In this document: piece by piece, positions 8,446 to 16,712 of the stretch
Layout of the letters: each line of letters starts with the position of its first letter
Position numbering within the stretch: position 1 is the first letter of the stretch
Source of the DNA: Bacteroidales bacterium
GTDB lineage: Bacteria > Bacteroidota > Bacteroidia > Bacteroidales > Tenuifilaceae
Assembly (NCBI GenBank): GCA_013376985.1
Contig: JACABB010000013.1
Location: 50,895 to 114,894, forward strand
DNA length: 64,000 nt
Direction: 5' to 3'
Notes under the pieces: model-generated
Databases searched by the model: none
What the model was told of the DNA's origin: nothing
What the model saw: the letters and a program-made list of their open reading frames with translations, nothing else
Translations under genes and position numbers: made by a program

Positions 8446-9222
8446 ATGAAGATAGTGTATTTATTTTTATTATACTCAATGATTTTCGTAATGATTTCAT
8501 TGATACTAAGCAGATTCGAAATGGAATTCAAAAATTTTACAGGAAAAATACCGGTGATTGGGATTATCCTTGATTGGACTGTTAATATAGTTATCGATTT
8601 ATCATTTTTTTTAAAAAGATTGCTAATCACAATACTACGCTACCTGGGAATAATTAACTATAGAAAAAAAATTGAATTTGCACTTAGTAATTATTCCAGA
8701 AGGACGCTCTTAAATAAAAGTTTGCCTGAAATTCTTTTAGAAGACTATAACAATAACATTGATGAAATGTATGATGATTTCTACAATATTGTTTATAGCA
8801 ATTTTTTTGATATAGATTCATTGAAGTTTAATCACATTAGAATTTGGTTTGATGAAAAGAGAAAAGGTGACGGTACAATCGACTTTAAACAAATAATTAC
8901 TTTCCATGTAATCTATCTAAAACACTTGGGATATAAATCTCCTAAGATAATAGATATCTATAGGTTTTACTGTTGGTCACATGGGATTACTCCTATAAAA
9001 ATGTATAATGATTCAACTCTTTATAAAAAAATATCTAGGTATTTTAAAGAATATGAAGAATCCAAAGATTTTGAACCTTTCAGTTCGTTCGAGAATTTGT
9101 TTAATGAATTAAAGACAAACAATGAAAAATGTAAAGAAATAACATCATTAATTTGTGCTGAAAAACTTCGAATGAAAGACAATAAAGATAGGAGAAAGTA
9201 TAAGCAATTAATTAATAATTAG
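8446..9222 (+). CDS. Unrecognised membrane-anchored protein of the element
   Basis: Protein of 258 residues starting 20 bp after the integrase stop, so probably co-transcribed. Residues 1-25 are a hydrophobic segment, and a second hydrophobic stretch lies at about 37-65 (IPVIGIILDWTVNIVIDLSFF). The remaining 190 residues are charged, rich in Lys, Asp, Tyr and Asn, and look cytoplasmic. No catalytic motif or known family is recognised. Its position between integrase and excisionase is often occupied by accessory or immunity genes in such elements, but no function can be claimed. Confidence 0.65.
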   Translation: MKIVYLFLLYSMIFVMISLILSRFEMEFKNFTGKIPVIGIILDWTVNIVIDLSFFLKRLLITILRYLGIINYRKKIEFALSNYSRRTLLNKSLPEILLEDYNNNIDEMYDDFYNIVYSNFFDIDSLKFNHIRIWFDEKRKGDGTIDFKQIITFHVIYLKHLGYKSPKIIDIYRFYCWSHGITPIKMYNDSTLYKKISRYFKEYEESKDFEPFSSFENLFNELKTNNEKCKEITSLICAEKLRMKDNKDRRKYKQLINN

Positions 9223-9278
9223 TTAACTCAGTTTTTACTGGTTTAAGAATTGTTCATTATTTTACATTATATGAAAAA

Positions 9279-9312
9279 GGGATATATCCCAAAATTGTAA
9301 CTTGCTAGTTAC
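9279..9312. promoter_or_regulatory. Two operator-like palindromes before the excisionase gene
   Basis: GGGATATATCCC (9279-9290) is a perfect 12-bp palindrome, and GTAACT-TGCT-AGTTAC (9297-9312) a perfect 6-bp inverted repeat. Both lie 40-75 bp before the excisionase start, close to a TATTTTG sequence that could be its -7 box. They are good candidates for repressor or self-binding sites. Confidence 0.4.
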
Positions 9313-9351
9313 TAGCCTTATTTTGCATTTGAAATCATTAACTAAAATGAT

Positions 9352-9669
9352 ATGAATGCAAAAACGAACATTGATCATGAAAATCCTAGCATTAACAATT
9401 TATTACTTGAGTTATTTAGACCAATCATTAAATCTACCGTGGAAGAAGTTCTTTCTATCCACAGAGACCGCCCCAGAAAAATAAATGATGAGTTAGGTGT
9501 ACATGAAGCAGCTCTACTATTACGCTGCTCAAAAGGTCATATCTATAATCTTACTAGTAGTGGTGAGCTTCCTTTCTATAAGAAGGGAAAACATACTTTA
9601 TTTAATAGAGAAGAACTAGAAGATTGGGATAACGCACGAAAAAAACTCAGTGCAAAAAATCCAATGTAA
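9352..9669 (+). CDS. xis: Helix-turn-helix excisionase-family protein
   Basis: Protein of 105 residues. The N-terminal half is a linker with acidic and Ile/Val-rich segments; residues about 48-100 are a MerR-like winged HTH of the excisionase family, seen in LGVHEAALLLRCSKGHIYNL and LPFYKKGKHTLFNREELEDW. Proteins of this type act as recombination directionality factors or as regulators of excision in Bacteroides elements. It lies downstream of the integrase with its own upstream palindromes, so it is probably separately regulated. Confidence 0.8.
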   Translation: MNAKTNIDHENPSINNLLLELFRPIIKSTVEEVLSIHRDRPRKINDELGVHEAALLLRCSKGHIYNLTSSGELPFYKKGKHTLFNREELEDWDNARKKLSAKNPM

Positions 9670-9782
9670 GGATAAAATGTAAATCAAAGTACTTGAGCAA
9701 GTTTTCTCAAGAATGAATTATCTCAATGGTTAGGTTATCAAAAGAGAAAACCACTAAAAAAGTTTGGCGTTTCTATTAAAAA

Positions 9783-9817
9783 ACTCCTATTAATGTTGTG
9801 GGACATTGAATAGGAGT
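9783..9817 (+). terminator. Long hairpin between excisionase and DUF3987 genes
   Basis: ACTCCTATT-AATGT, a TGTGGG loop, ACATT, one bulged G and AATAGGAGT form a 14-bp stem. It is followed by ATAATTTCTT, a weak T-rich tail. It lies 35 bp before the next start codon, so it could end the excisionase transcript or act as an attenuator for the replication genes. Confidence 0.5.
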
Positions 9818-9851
9818 ATAATTTCTTAAGCAAGAATAATAAAACTTTGAC

Positions 9852-11237
9852 ATGGCAAATTTAAATAATTTACCTGAATCTGAGGATATTTCTTCAGGCA
9901 AAAACGATTTCCCTATACACATTTTTCCAAAAGATCTTCAAGAAATCATGAATGAGTATCACAAGGTTTTGAACTTCAATTATGATTACATGGGCTTAAC
10001 CATATTAGTTGCAATTTCATTGGCAATGGGGAGTTTCTACAAATTACAAGTTAAGAAGAAATGGATTGAATTTGGTGTTTTATGGGGTGCTTTAGTGGGT
10101 AAGGCTGGAATTAATAAGAGTGCCCCTTTATCGGTTTTTTTAGAACCCTTTAGAGAATTTGATAAATTAAATTATGAGAAATACAAAATAGAACTTTATG
10201 AATATAATATTCAGATCTTTAAAAAAAAAGGGAAACCCAAAAATACTGAGGATCACGAATTAAATTCGAATGATGTAATGCCAATTGCATTATCACAACC
10301 GAAGAGAAAGCAATTTTTAATTTCAGACTTTACTCCTGAGGCGTTAAGCGTAGCGCATGAAGATAATCCTAGTGGAATTGCAATTTATTCCGATGAACTT
10401 TTAACATGGATAAACAACTTTGGACGTTACTCGAAAAGTGGTGAAGAACAATTTTATTTATCAATTTGGAGTAGTAAGGACATTAACATTAATCGCAGAA
10501 ATTCACCACACATTTATATATCAAACCCATTCATAAATGTAATAGGAACAATTCAACCTGAAAAATTGGTTGACACCTTTGGAAAAGGAAGAGATAGCAG
10601 TGGTTTTACACACAGGATACTTTTTGCATTTCCAGATTCAATTATAAGGGAGGATCTTTCTGATTTGGATGTGCCAGATATTTACATCAAGGCTTACCAG
10701 AATTTAATAGAAGGACTATTAACTAAAAGAACTTCAAAATTTGGTAAATCAGGAATTGAATCCACAATACTTGAATTTGATAAAGCAGGATATGAGAAAT
10801 TTAAGGAATGGAGAAATAAGAATAATCAACGAATTAATAAGGGTACTAACGATGACCTAGGAGGAATCTATTCAAAGTTAGAAATCTACTTATTACGATT
10901 TGCATTGCTACTTCAGGTAATTGAGGATGAGTGTAATAAAAAGGATTGTACACAAATTCAATTAAAAGCAGTCGAATCAGCAATTGATTTGATAAAGTAT
11001 TTTGAAATCACAGCAATTAAGGTGAGTAAGCTGATTTCTAAATATAACGATCCGCTTGCAAACTATTCAATGGATAAACGCATAGTTTACACAGCCCTAC
11101 CAACTGAATTTAGTACATGTAAGGGAAAGGAAATTGCTACTAAGTTTAACATGCCTGAACGCACATTCTTTGATTTTTTAAATGATGACTACTTATTCGA
11201 AAAACAGCGTCATGGTTATTACTTTAAGAAAGTGTGA
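9852..11237 (+). CDS. DUF3987 replication-associated ATPase-like protein
   Basis: Protein of 461 residues of the DUF3987 (YfjI-like) family, common in integrative elements and phages next to primases. Visible family features are FPIHIFPKDLQEIMNEY at the N-terminus, a helicase-like core with LWGALVGKAGINKSAP in the Walker A position, the SDFTPEALSVAHEDNP and IYSDELLTWINNFGRY blocks, and FGKGRDSSGFTHRILFAFP. The Walker A loop reads GKAGINKS rather than GxxGxGKS, as usual for this family. It probably helps start DNA replication of the excised circle together with the toprim protein downstream. Confidence 0.8.
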   Translation: MANLNNLPESEDISSGKNDFPIHIFPKDLQEIMNEYHKVLNFNYDYMGLTILVAISLAMGSFYKLQVKKKWIEFGVLWGALVGKAGINKSAPLSVFLEPFREFDKLNYEKYKIELYEYNIQIFKKKGKPKNTEDHELNSNDVMPIALSQPKRKQFLISDFTPEALSVAHEDNPSGIAIYSDELLTWINNFGRYSKSGEEQFYLSIWSSKDININRRNSPHIYISNPFINVIGTIQPEKLVDTFGKGRDSSGFTHRILFAFPDSIIREDLSDLDVPDIYIKAYQNLIEGLLTKRTSKFGKSGIESTILEFDKAGYEKFKEWRNKNNQRINKGTNDDLGGIYSKLEIYLLRFALLLQVIEDECNKKDCTQIQLKAVESAIDLIKYFEITAIKVSKLISKYNDPLANYSMDKRIVYTALPTEFSTCKGKEIATKFNMPERTFFDFLNDDYLFEKQRHGYYFKKV

Positions 11238-11356
11238 AAAGTGTTGCACTTTCTGCATTTTCTGCACGAATTCTTAAATAATTCAGTCAAAATGCAGGGA
11301 ATGCAGGAAATGCAATCAACCTATAAATATCTTTTAACCTATTAATATTAAATATA

Positions 11357-12259
11357 ATGGCTGGTCAAAAAGAAAAGATGAAACCATCTCAAATATTGAA
11401 CTCTATTCCCATCCTAGATATTATCGCAAAAATAATTGGTGCAACTTTTACTAGAAATACAAGAGATGATTACTGGTTCGTATCATTTATCAGGACAGAA
11501 GAGAAAACCGCCTCACTGAAAGTAAATGCCAAGAAAAATATCTGGTACGATTTCGGTATTCCTGCAGGTGGCAGGAACTATGATTTACTCATGTACTATC
11601 TGAATACAACTGATATTCATAAAATTGTAAATACTGTCAAAAATTACTTCCCTTCATATTTTCTTTTTGACCAGCCCACCTGTATTGAACCTACTAAAAG
11701 GATTGAACCTAGAGTAGGTACGGAAATATTGAAAATCCAGTCTCTACAACATCCAGCATTGTTAAAATACATGAATATTCGTTGTATTGATTTGGCTTTG
11801 GCCAAGAAATATTGCCAAGAGATTTGGTATAAAAACAATGGTGCTAAATATTTTGCTATAGGCTTCAAAAGTGAATCAGGTTACGAACTTCGAAGTTCAT
11901 ACTTTAAGGGTTGTACAGGTAAAGGTATTACCTTTTTCAACAATAATTCAAAAACATGTACTGTCACAGAAGGGTTTTTTAATTGGCTTTCCCTACTAAT
12001 ACTATACCCAAAATTGGAGTTCAATTCTAATCATATCATATTGAATACTACTGGGAATATTCCTAAGGCGGAAGAGGTCTTAAAACAGCATGATTTATTA
12101 ATGTTATATCTAGATCGTGATGAAGGTGGCATTTCTGCATTAAGGAAGATTGAAAGTATGGGTGCTAACATTAAGGATGAATCTGAATTCTATAACGGGT
12201 TTAATGATATTAACCAGTATCTAATTTTTAATAAGTCAACTAATCAAAATGCTAAATAA
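11357..12259 (+). CDS. Toprim primase-like protein
   Basis: Protein of 300 residues. The N-terminal part (about 40-100) resembles the CHC2-type DNA-binding domain of primases (RTEEKTASLKVNAKKNIWYD, then GIPAGGRNYDLL) but without zinc-binding cysteines. Residues about 190-285 are a toprim domain: TVTEGFFNWLSLL carries the catalytic Glu, and LLMLYLDRDEGGISAL the DxD motif. It is shorter than DnaG and matches the toprim proteins paired with DUF3987 proteins in Bacteroidetes mobile elements. Likely role: priming of the excised or transferred strand. Confidence 0.85.
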   Translation: MAGQKEKMKPSQILNSIPILDIIAKIIGATFTRNTRDDYWFVSFIRTEEKTASLKVNAKKNIWYDFGIPAGGRNYDLLMYYLNTTDIHKIVNTVKNYFPSYFLFDQPTCIEPTKRIEPRVGTEILKIQSLQHPALLKYMNIRCIDLALAKKYCQEIWYKNNGAKYFAIGFKSESGYELRSSYFKGCTGKGITFFNNNSKTCTVTEGFFNWLSLLILYPKLEFNSNHIILNTTGNIPKAEEVLKQHDLLMLYLDRDEGGISALRKIESMGANIKDESEFYNGFNDINQYLIFNKSTNQNAK

Positions 12260-12314
12260 ATGTGTAGGTAATGTAATAGCAAGCGGGAACGGAAACAGAG
12301 TTTTGTTCGCTCGG

Positions 12315-12332
12315 CTTTTGCTAACGCAAAAG
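12315..12332. other. oriT: Candidate transfer origin hairpin
   Basis: CTTTTGC-TAAC-GCAAAAG is a perfect 7-bp hairpin in the 186-bp spacer directly before the mobilization genes, in a locally GC-richer stretch (12280-12340). In BtgA/BtgB-type and related Bacteroides elements the transfer origin lies next to the mobilization genes. The nick site cannot be seen. A 60-codon open frame (12249-12431) covers this spot but shows no protein-like features. Confidence 0.4.
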
Positions 12333-12445
12333 GTTAAAAAACAGCACAATAGATTTATTAGTATATATTTTCGTTTAGCTGAAGATAAATATTATAATGG
12401 TTATATGGCTGATTACATGTTTATTAATTAATAACCAAATGTATT

Positions 12446-13015
12446 ATGGATAGCAATACCCTTACAACAACTAATATTGGTAAAGAGGAACTAAAACACC
12501 TCCGAAAAATAGCAAATCATCATGGATTAAAGCAGGTTGAATTTATAAATGCATCTATATCCTACTTCCGAAAAACAGGTATCAACCCTGCTGAAGAAAT
12601 TTATTCCCCAAGGGAGGAGATTGAGCGATTGACCAAAAGGGTAGATGAAGTAATCAAGTTTATGCAGGTTCATGAGAAACAGAAATTATCCCCATTAGTT
12701 GAAAGATTAATACTACTTGAACGAAGGCTGAGTGAAACGTATTCAAAAATAGTCACTATAGACGATCTTAAGTCGCTAGGAAATCTAACCGTACAACTTG
12801 GTAAACAGTTTGAAATCCAATCAAATAAACTTTCACTCGGAATAACTAGAGTTCCTGATACCATTAAACCAGATATTGAAAACCAACTTCGCTCACAGAA
12901 AAATACAATTGTACTAATCGGATTACTCTACGAATTATTTAAGAGTAGAGGGATGGGTGGTTTTCGTGAGGAAGATAAAAAGAGGTTTGAAGATGCCCTA
13001 TCTAAAATTCGATAG
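12446..13015 (+). CDS. BfmA/BtgA-family mobilization protein
   Basis: Protein of 189 residues. The start (TNIGKEELKHLRKIANHHGL and KQVEFINASISYF) is the ribbon-helix-helix-like DNA-binding part of BfmA/BtgA mobilization proteins. It is followed by a long coiled coil with heptads from about 55 to 110 and a C-terminal helical region. BtgA-like proteins bind the transfer origin and recruit the relaxase. The stop codon overlaps the start of the next gene by 23 bp, so the two are translationally coupled. Confidence 0.8.
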   Translation: MDSNTLTTTNIGKEELKHLRKIANHHGLKQVEFINASISYFRKTGINPAEEIYSPREEIERLTKRVDEVIKFMQVHEKQKLSPLVERLILLERRLSETYSKIVTIDDLKSLGNLTVQLGKQFEIQSNKLSLGITRVPDTIKPDIENQLRSQKNTIVLIGLLYELFKSRGMGGFREEDKKRFEDALSKIR

Positions 13016-14192
13016 CCCTTCTGGGTTTGCAGATAATAAGGGATCCTGCGATTCCTTTGTAAACTATTTGTCCAAAGAGGACTTTAGGGATGAATCGCTT
13101 ACCAAAGAATTCTTCTTTAACCATAATAGCGAAGAAATACTAGACTATCAGGTTATTGATGCAATTGACAACAACAGAAAAGGTCTAAGCAAAACAGCTG
13201 CAAAATTCTATACAGGTTCAATCAATTTCAGTGAAGAAGAACTTATGTTCATCGGTAATGATCCTGAAAAAATAAAAGATTACTCCATCAAAGTTATGGA
13301 ACAATACGCCAATCAGTTTAATAAAGGAATTTCTATTAGTGATATAAACTGGTTCGGTAAGATTGAGTACCATAGATATTATAAGGGAGATGAAGAAGAG
13401 GTGAAAAATGGGACAAGAACTCAAGGCGATGAAAAAAATGGTTTACAGACCCATGTACACTTTTTGATAGGTCATATGAGCAAGAATGGTAAAAAGAAGC
13501 TCTCCCCAAAAACTAATCATAGGGACACACAAAAAGGCCCAATAAAGGGTGGGTTTAATCGGGATGAGTTCAAACAGCGTGGTGAAGGGATTTTTGATCA
13601 AATGTTTGGCTACCTCCGCCCCCTTGAAGAATCATACAATTATTACAAGGTAAAATCAAATGGGGCAATATCTGATCGAGTTGAAATAATTCAGCAGCAT
13701 AGCAATGAAAAAGTTAAGAAGGAAACCTATTTGAGCCAATCCGAAGAGCAAAAAGAATTCAGAATCAACCAGCTTGCCAACTACATATGCCATGGGATCG
13801 ATAAGAATAACTTAAAAAAAATTGATACTGAAGCTTTACTTCGATTTGAAAAGCGAACTGACTATAATGGATATATATACAGAAGTTTAGTAAACCTCAA
13901 CCGAATGTGCAAGCAGGGTAAGACTCCCAATGAGTACGATCTTACCCAGAAAGTAATCGGATTTGCTAGTTACCTTGAATTAAGAAAGAATTTTCATCAC
14001 AGCTCAGGGATTAATAAACCGATATCATTTATACAGGAAAGATCTAATGAATTTAAAGAGGTATTTTCTACCTCTTTCTCATTATCGAATTCAATATCAG
14101 ATAACTATTCTGATGAAGATCCAGCTGAGATGCAAAGAAGAAAGAAAAAGAAAAAAGGATCTCAAAAGAGGGATCAGGGAATGAGCATTTGA
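12993..14192 (+). CDS. BtgB/MobB-like relaxase (DUF5712 family)
   Basis: I chose the ATG at 12993 (MPYLKFDSPSGFADNKGSC), giving 399 residues, because the family starts this way; an upstream in-frame ATG at 12957 would add 12 residues lying inside btgA. The protein has a GSCDSFVNYLSKED block, a Tyr-rich region around KFYTGSINFSEEEL, and the His cluster LQTHVHFLIGHMSK typical of the metal-binding HUH/HxH site of relaxases. The C-terminus is basic (RRKKKKKGSQKRDQ). It should nick and guide the element DNA when a helper conjugation system is present. Confidence 0.8.
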   Translation: MPYLKFDSPSGFADNKGSCDSFVNYLSKEDFRDESLTKEFFFNHNSEEILDYQVIDAIDNNRKGLSKTAAKFYTGSINFSEEELMFIGNDPEKIKDYSIKVMEQYANQFNKGISISDINWFGKIEYHRYYKGDEEEVKNGTRTQGDEKNGLQTHVHFLIGHMSKNGKKKLSPKTNHRDTQKGPIKGGFNRDEFKQRGEGIFDQMFGYLRPLEESYNYYKVKSNGAISDRVEIIQQHSNEKVKKETYLSQSEEQKEFRINQLANYICHGIDKNNLKKIDTEALLRFEKRTDYNGYIYRSLVNLNRMCKQGKTPNEYDLTQKVIGFASYLELRKNFHHSSGINKPISFIQERSNEFKEVFSTSFSLSNSISDNYSDEDPAEMQRRKKKKKGSQKRDQGMSI

Positions 14193-14200
14193 ACCGTACT

Positions 14201-14244
14201 AGTAATATCAGTAATACCAGTAATACGAGTAATCATAGTAATTC
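14201..14244 (+). repeat. Iteron array 1: five AGTAATnnn units
   Basis: AGTAAT starts at 14201, 14210, 14219, 14228 and 14237, an exact 9-bp period. The array lies between the relaxase gene and parA, 28 bp before the parA start. This is the arrangement of operator/centromere arrays bound by ribbon-helix-helix partition proteins. Confidence 0.8.
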
Positions 14245-14271
14245 AAATAAAAAACACTTAAAATTAACTCC

Positions 14272-15042
14272 ATGAACCCACAAATTATTGCGATTAGCAA
14301 CCACAAAGGAGGAGTTGGTAAAACAACCACAACAGTAAATCTTGGTGCTGGCTTAGCACACCTAAACAAAAAAATTCTATTGATAGATTTAGATCCTCAG
14401 GCGAACCTTACACAAAGTGTAGGATTAGCAAATGAAACGGAGAACCTTTACGGCTGTATTAAGAAAATGTATAAACCAAACCCTATTGGATTTGCCGCAA
14501 GATTATGGGCAATCCCAGGTTCAATCGACTTATCTGGACTTGAAGTTGAATTCAACAATGAGCCCGGTAGAGAGTTTGTGCTTAAAGACCTCCTTACACC
14601 ACTTAAAGAATCTTTTGATTTTATTCTGATTGATTGTCCACCAAACCTTGGCTTCCTTACCTTAAACGCATTTTGTGCAGCAGATAGGGTAATTATACCC
14701 CTTCAAGCAGAGTTTTTAGCAATGCATGGCTTAACTAGGATAATTGAAATCATTGGTAAAGTTCAATCAAGGATTAATCCAAATCTACAATTAGAAGGGA
14801 TAGTTATTACACAGTATAATAGCCGAAAGATTCTTAATAAGGATATAGCCGCTACAGCAGAAAAACATTTTGGAGATAAAGTATTCAAGCAGTTTATACG
14901 TGAAAATATTGATCTTGCCGAAGCCCCCAGCCGTGGACAAGAAATATTCAGATCAAGCCCCGGTTGTAATGGTGCTAAGGATTATTATTGGTTGGCAAGG
15001 GAGCTAATGAGAAGACTAGTGCCAGAATCTGGCTGGTATTAA
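14272..15042 (+). CDS. parA: ParA-family partition ATPase
   Basis: Protein of 256 residues. The deviant Walker A motif is AISNHKGGVGKTTTTVNL at residues 6-23, the A' motif LLIDLDPQANLTQSVG follows, and the Walker B is FDFILIDCPPNLGFLTLN. It has no N-terminal HTH, so it is a small ParA of type Ib, equivalent to the TraA-like proteins of Bacteroides conjugative elements. It would move or stabilise the excised circle together with the ribbon-helix-helix protein encoded 131 bp downstream. Both sides of the gene carry 9-bp iterons. Confidence 0.92.
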   Translation: MNPQIIAISNHKGGVGKTTTTVNLGAGLAHLNKKILLIDLDPQANLTQSVGLANETENLYGCIKKMYKPNPIGFAARLWAIPGSIDLSGLEVEFNNEPGREFVLKDLLTPLKESFDFILIDCPPNLGFLTLNAFCAADRVIIPLQAEFLAMHGLTRIIEIIGKVQSRINPNLQLEGIVITQYNSRKILNKDIAATAEKHFGDKVFKQFIRENIDLAEAPSRGQEIFRSSPGCNGAKDYYWLARELMRRLVPESGWY

Positions 15043-15108
15043 AAGATGGGTTTCTCATTAAATGTTGCTGCTAGGCAACCAGTGATTATTAGTAAATCAA
15101 GGTTACTT

Positions 15109-15151
15109 GGTAATACGAATAACATCAGTAATACTAGTAATCTCAATAACC
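15109..15151 (+). repeat. Iteron array 2: degenerate 9-bp units
   Basis: GGTAATACG, AATAACATC, AGTAATACT, AGTAATCTC and AATAACC follow each other at a 9-bp period. The array is a less regular copy of the one at 14201-14244 and lies 23 bp before the gene for the ribbon-helix-helix protein. Confidence 0.7.
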
Positions 15152-15173
15152 AAAACGAACTGAATATATAATA

Positions 15174-15464
15174 ATGGCTAAAAAAGAGTTTAGAACAGGT
15201 TTGGACGCAATCTTTCAAAGTACAGGCATGGACGAATCCAGTGAGACAAAAGGGAGGAAAACTTTTGTCTCAGATTCTAATAAAGAGATTAGAGCGACAT
15301 TTATAGTTAAAGAAGAGCTGCTTTTGAAGTTAAAGGCAATCGCCTACTGGGAACGCTGCCAAATAAAAGACATTGTTGATAAGGCATTTCTTTCGGTTGT
15401 TAGTACTTACCCTAGCGATAAGCTGATTGAAATTCAAAAACTATTCTCAGAGAACCTAAAATAG
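15174..15464 (+). CDS. Ribbon-helix-helix partition partner (ParB/TraB-like)
   Basis: Protein of 96 residues. The first 40 residues are polar and probably disordered (as in ParG or DUF3408 proteins); residues 42-80 (IRATFIVKEELLLKLKAIAY, then IKDIVDKAFL) fit a beta-strand followed by two helices, the ribbon-helix-helix fold. Its position behind parA and between iteron arrays makes it the likely centromere-binding protein. The family assignment comes from pattern and context and would need a profile search. Confidence 0.65.
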   Translation: MAKKEFRTGLDAIFQSTGMDESSETKGRKTFVSDSNKEIRATFIVKEELLLKLKAIAYWERCQIKDIVDKAFLSVVSTYPSDKLIEIQKLFSENLK

Positions 15465-15641
15465 AAGGGCAAGGCTAATTGCGATTATATCTCTTAAGGA
15501 TTCTCTATCCCGTATACTCAAAATTTGATAAATAGGTACTTGTATATTATGCCTTCTTTAATCCGACTAAAATATTTAAAATAAAGCGATTGTTACTTAT
15601 AGTCCGTTGTCTTAATGGCTACTATTGGTTTCTTTTGTTTT

Positions 15642-15851
15642 ATGGAAATCAAAGTAAGATTTGGGTTAAGGCTTAAGGAATTACGTAAGAAAGCTGGTCT
15701 AAGTCAGGAGAAGTTCGCTCTGGAATGTGGCTTAGACAGAACCTATATCGCTGGTATTGAATCTGGGAAAAGGAATATTTCATTAGAAAGTATCGAAAAG
15801 ATAGCCAACGGTCTGAAAATATCCCTAAATGAGCTCTTCAACAACTTGTAG
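15642..15851 (+). CDS. Xre-family HTH regulator
   Basis: Protein of 69 residues from the ATG at 15642; an alternative in-frame ATG at 15615 would add a hydrophobic stretch (MATIGFFCF) atypical for the family. Residues 5-65 are a complete Cro/C1-type HTH: LRLKELRKKAGLSQEKFALE, then YIAGIESGKRNISLESIEKI. Small Xre proteins of this type often act as controller proteins of restriction genes. Its 3' end overlaps by 27 bp that of the convergent putative nuclease gene. Confidence 0.85.
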   Translation: MEIKVRFGLRLKELRKKAGLSQEKFALECGLDRTYIAGIESGKRNISLESIEKIANGLKISLNELFNNL

Positions 15852-16712
15852 TTTCCCGCTATAGTGACTCTTTATCACTTCAATTACTTCTTTCTTTTTC
15901 AATTCATCTTTTAGAGCGATTACCTGAACAAACTTAATCTTTTGATTAAAGCTTTTGCAGTCATGCTCCCAACAGACAAGGTAGTTGACCTTATCCTCCC
16001 ATTGTTCGGCTGACCTTCTACTTCTATAGTAAGAACTCGACTTAAACTTAAACTCAATATTCGCTCGATGCCGTTGCCCTCTAACTCTAATTGAGTATGC
16101 TTTGCAATCAGGAAAATCCTGCTGAACTTTAATAATGGAGGGAAATCCAATGGCAAAATGGATTTTTCCGAAAAGCAATACCACCCCCTGCTCATTGACA
16201 GGGCTTTCTTCAAGCCCAATTGGAAGATGTCGTAAGCTATCCCCAGCCCTATCAAGCTTTCTAATTGCAGCAACATTTGATGGTAGATTGTACTCCTGCT
16301 CTACTCCTTTTGCCTCATACATTGATTTTATCGCATTGCTGGTCTTTCCAAAATATCTGTATACGGTGCTAAGGGACATCCCACTTTTTGCGATATCTTC
16401 CTCTGTGGGTTGTTTGCCTTTCTCAATATACAATTTGTAGAGGTGATCAATAATCGACTCTGCTGAGAATTTCTTTGGGGGCTCAACACCAATTTGTTTT
16501 AAAACAGCAGACCACCCATCCCGTTGAGCAGCACTTATTGAGAATTGCTTGCTTATTATACCAATAAGCATCGAGCCATAGTTAAGCCTACAATACTCAT
16601 TAAAAATCCTTTTGGAGAGAGGAACACTCAATGCTTTCGCTTTTTCATTCGCTTTCTTCACAATCTCTAATAGCTCTGCATTCGTGTACTTTTGTCGTAT
16701 GACCTGCTTCAT
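15825..16712 (-). CDS. Putative nuclease with homing-endonuclease-associated repeats
   Basis: Protein of 295 residues. The first 150 residues hold helical repeats like the homing-endonuclease-associated (HNH_repeat) family: YTNAELLEIVKKANEKAKAL and ESIIDHLYKLYIEKGKQPTE, then STVYRYFGKTSNAIKSM. The C-terminal 130 residues contain FPDCKAYSIRVRG, IEFKFKSSSYY and VNYLVCWEHDC, compatible with a PD-(D/E)xK nuclease core (D...E-x-K) of restriction-like enzymes. It is convergent with the Xre regulator. No methyltransferase gene is nearby, so it may be a homing or defence nuclease rather than part of a normal restriction-modification pair. Confidence 0.6.
   Translation of the reverse strand: MKQVIRQKYTNAELLEIVKKANEKAKALSVPLSKRIFNEYCRLNYGSMLIGIISKQFSISAAQRDGWSAVLKQIGVEPPKKFSAESIIDHLYKLYIEKGKQPTEEDIAKSGMSLSTVYRYFGKTSNAIKSMYEAKGVEQEYNLPSNVAAIRKLDRAGDSLRHLPIGLEESPVNEQGVVLLFGKIHFAIGFPSIIKVQQDFPDCKAYSIRVRGQRHRANIEFKFKSSSYYRSRRSAEQWEDKVNYLVCWEHDCKSFNQKIKFVQVIALKDELKKKEVIEVIKSHYSGKLQVVEELI

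Noticed and set aside
12249..12431. 60-codon open frame between the toprim and btgA genes
   Set aside because: Low-complexity, overlaps the toprim gene end and covers the candidate oriT hairpin; no protein family features.
14201..15151. AGTAATnnn arrays read as a CRISPR or as coding repeats
   Set aside because: The 9-bp period is too short for CRISPR, and the arrays lie in non-coding spacers next to parA.
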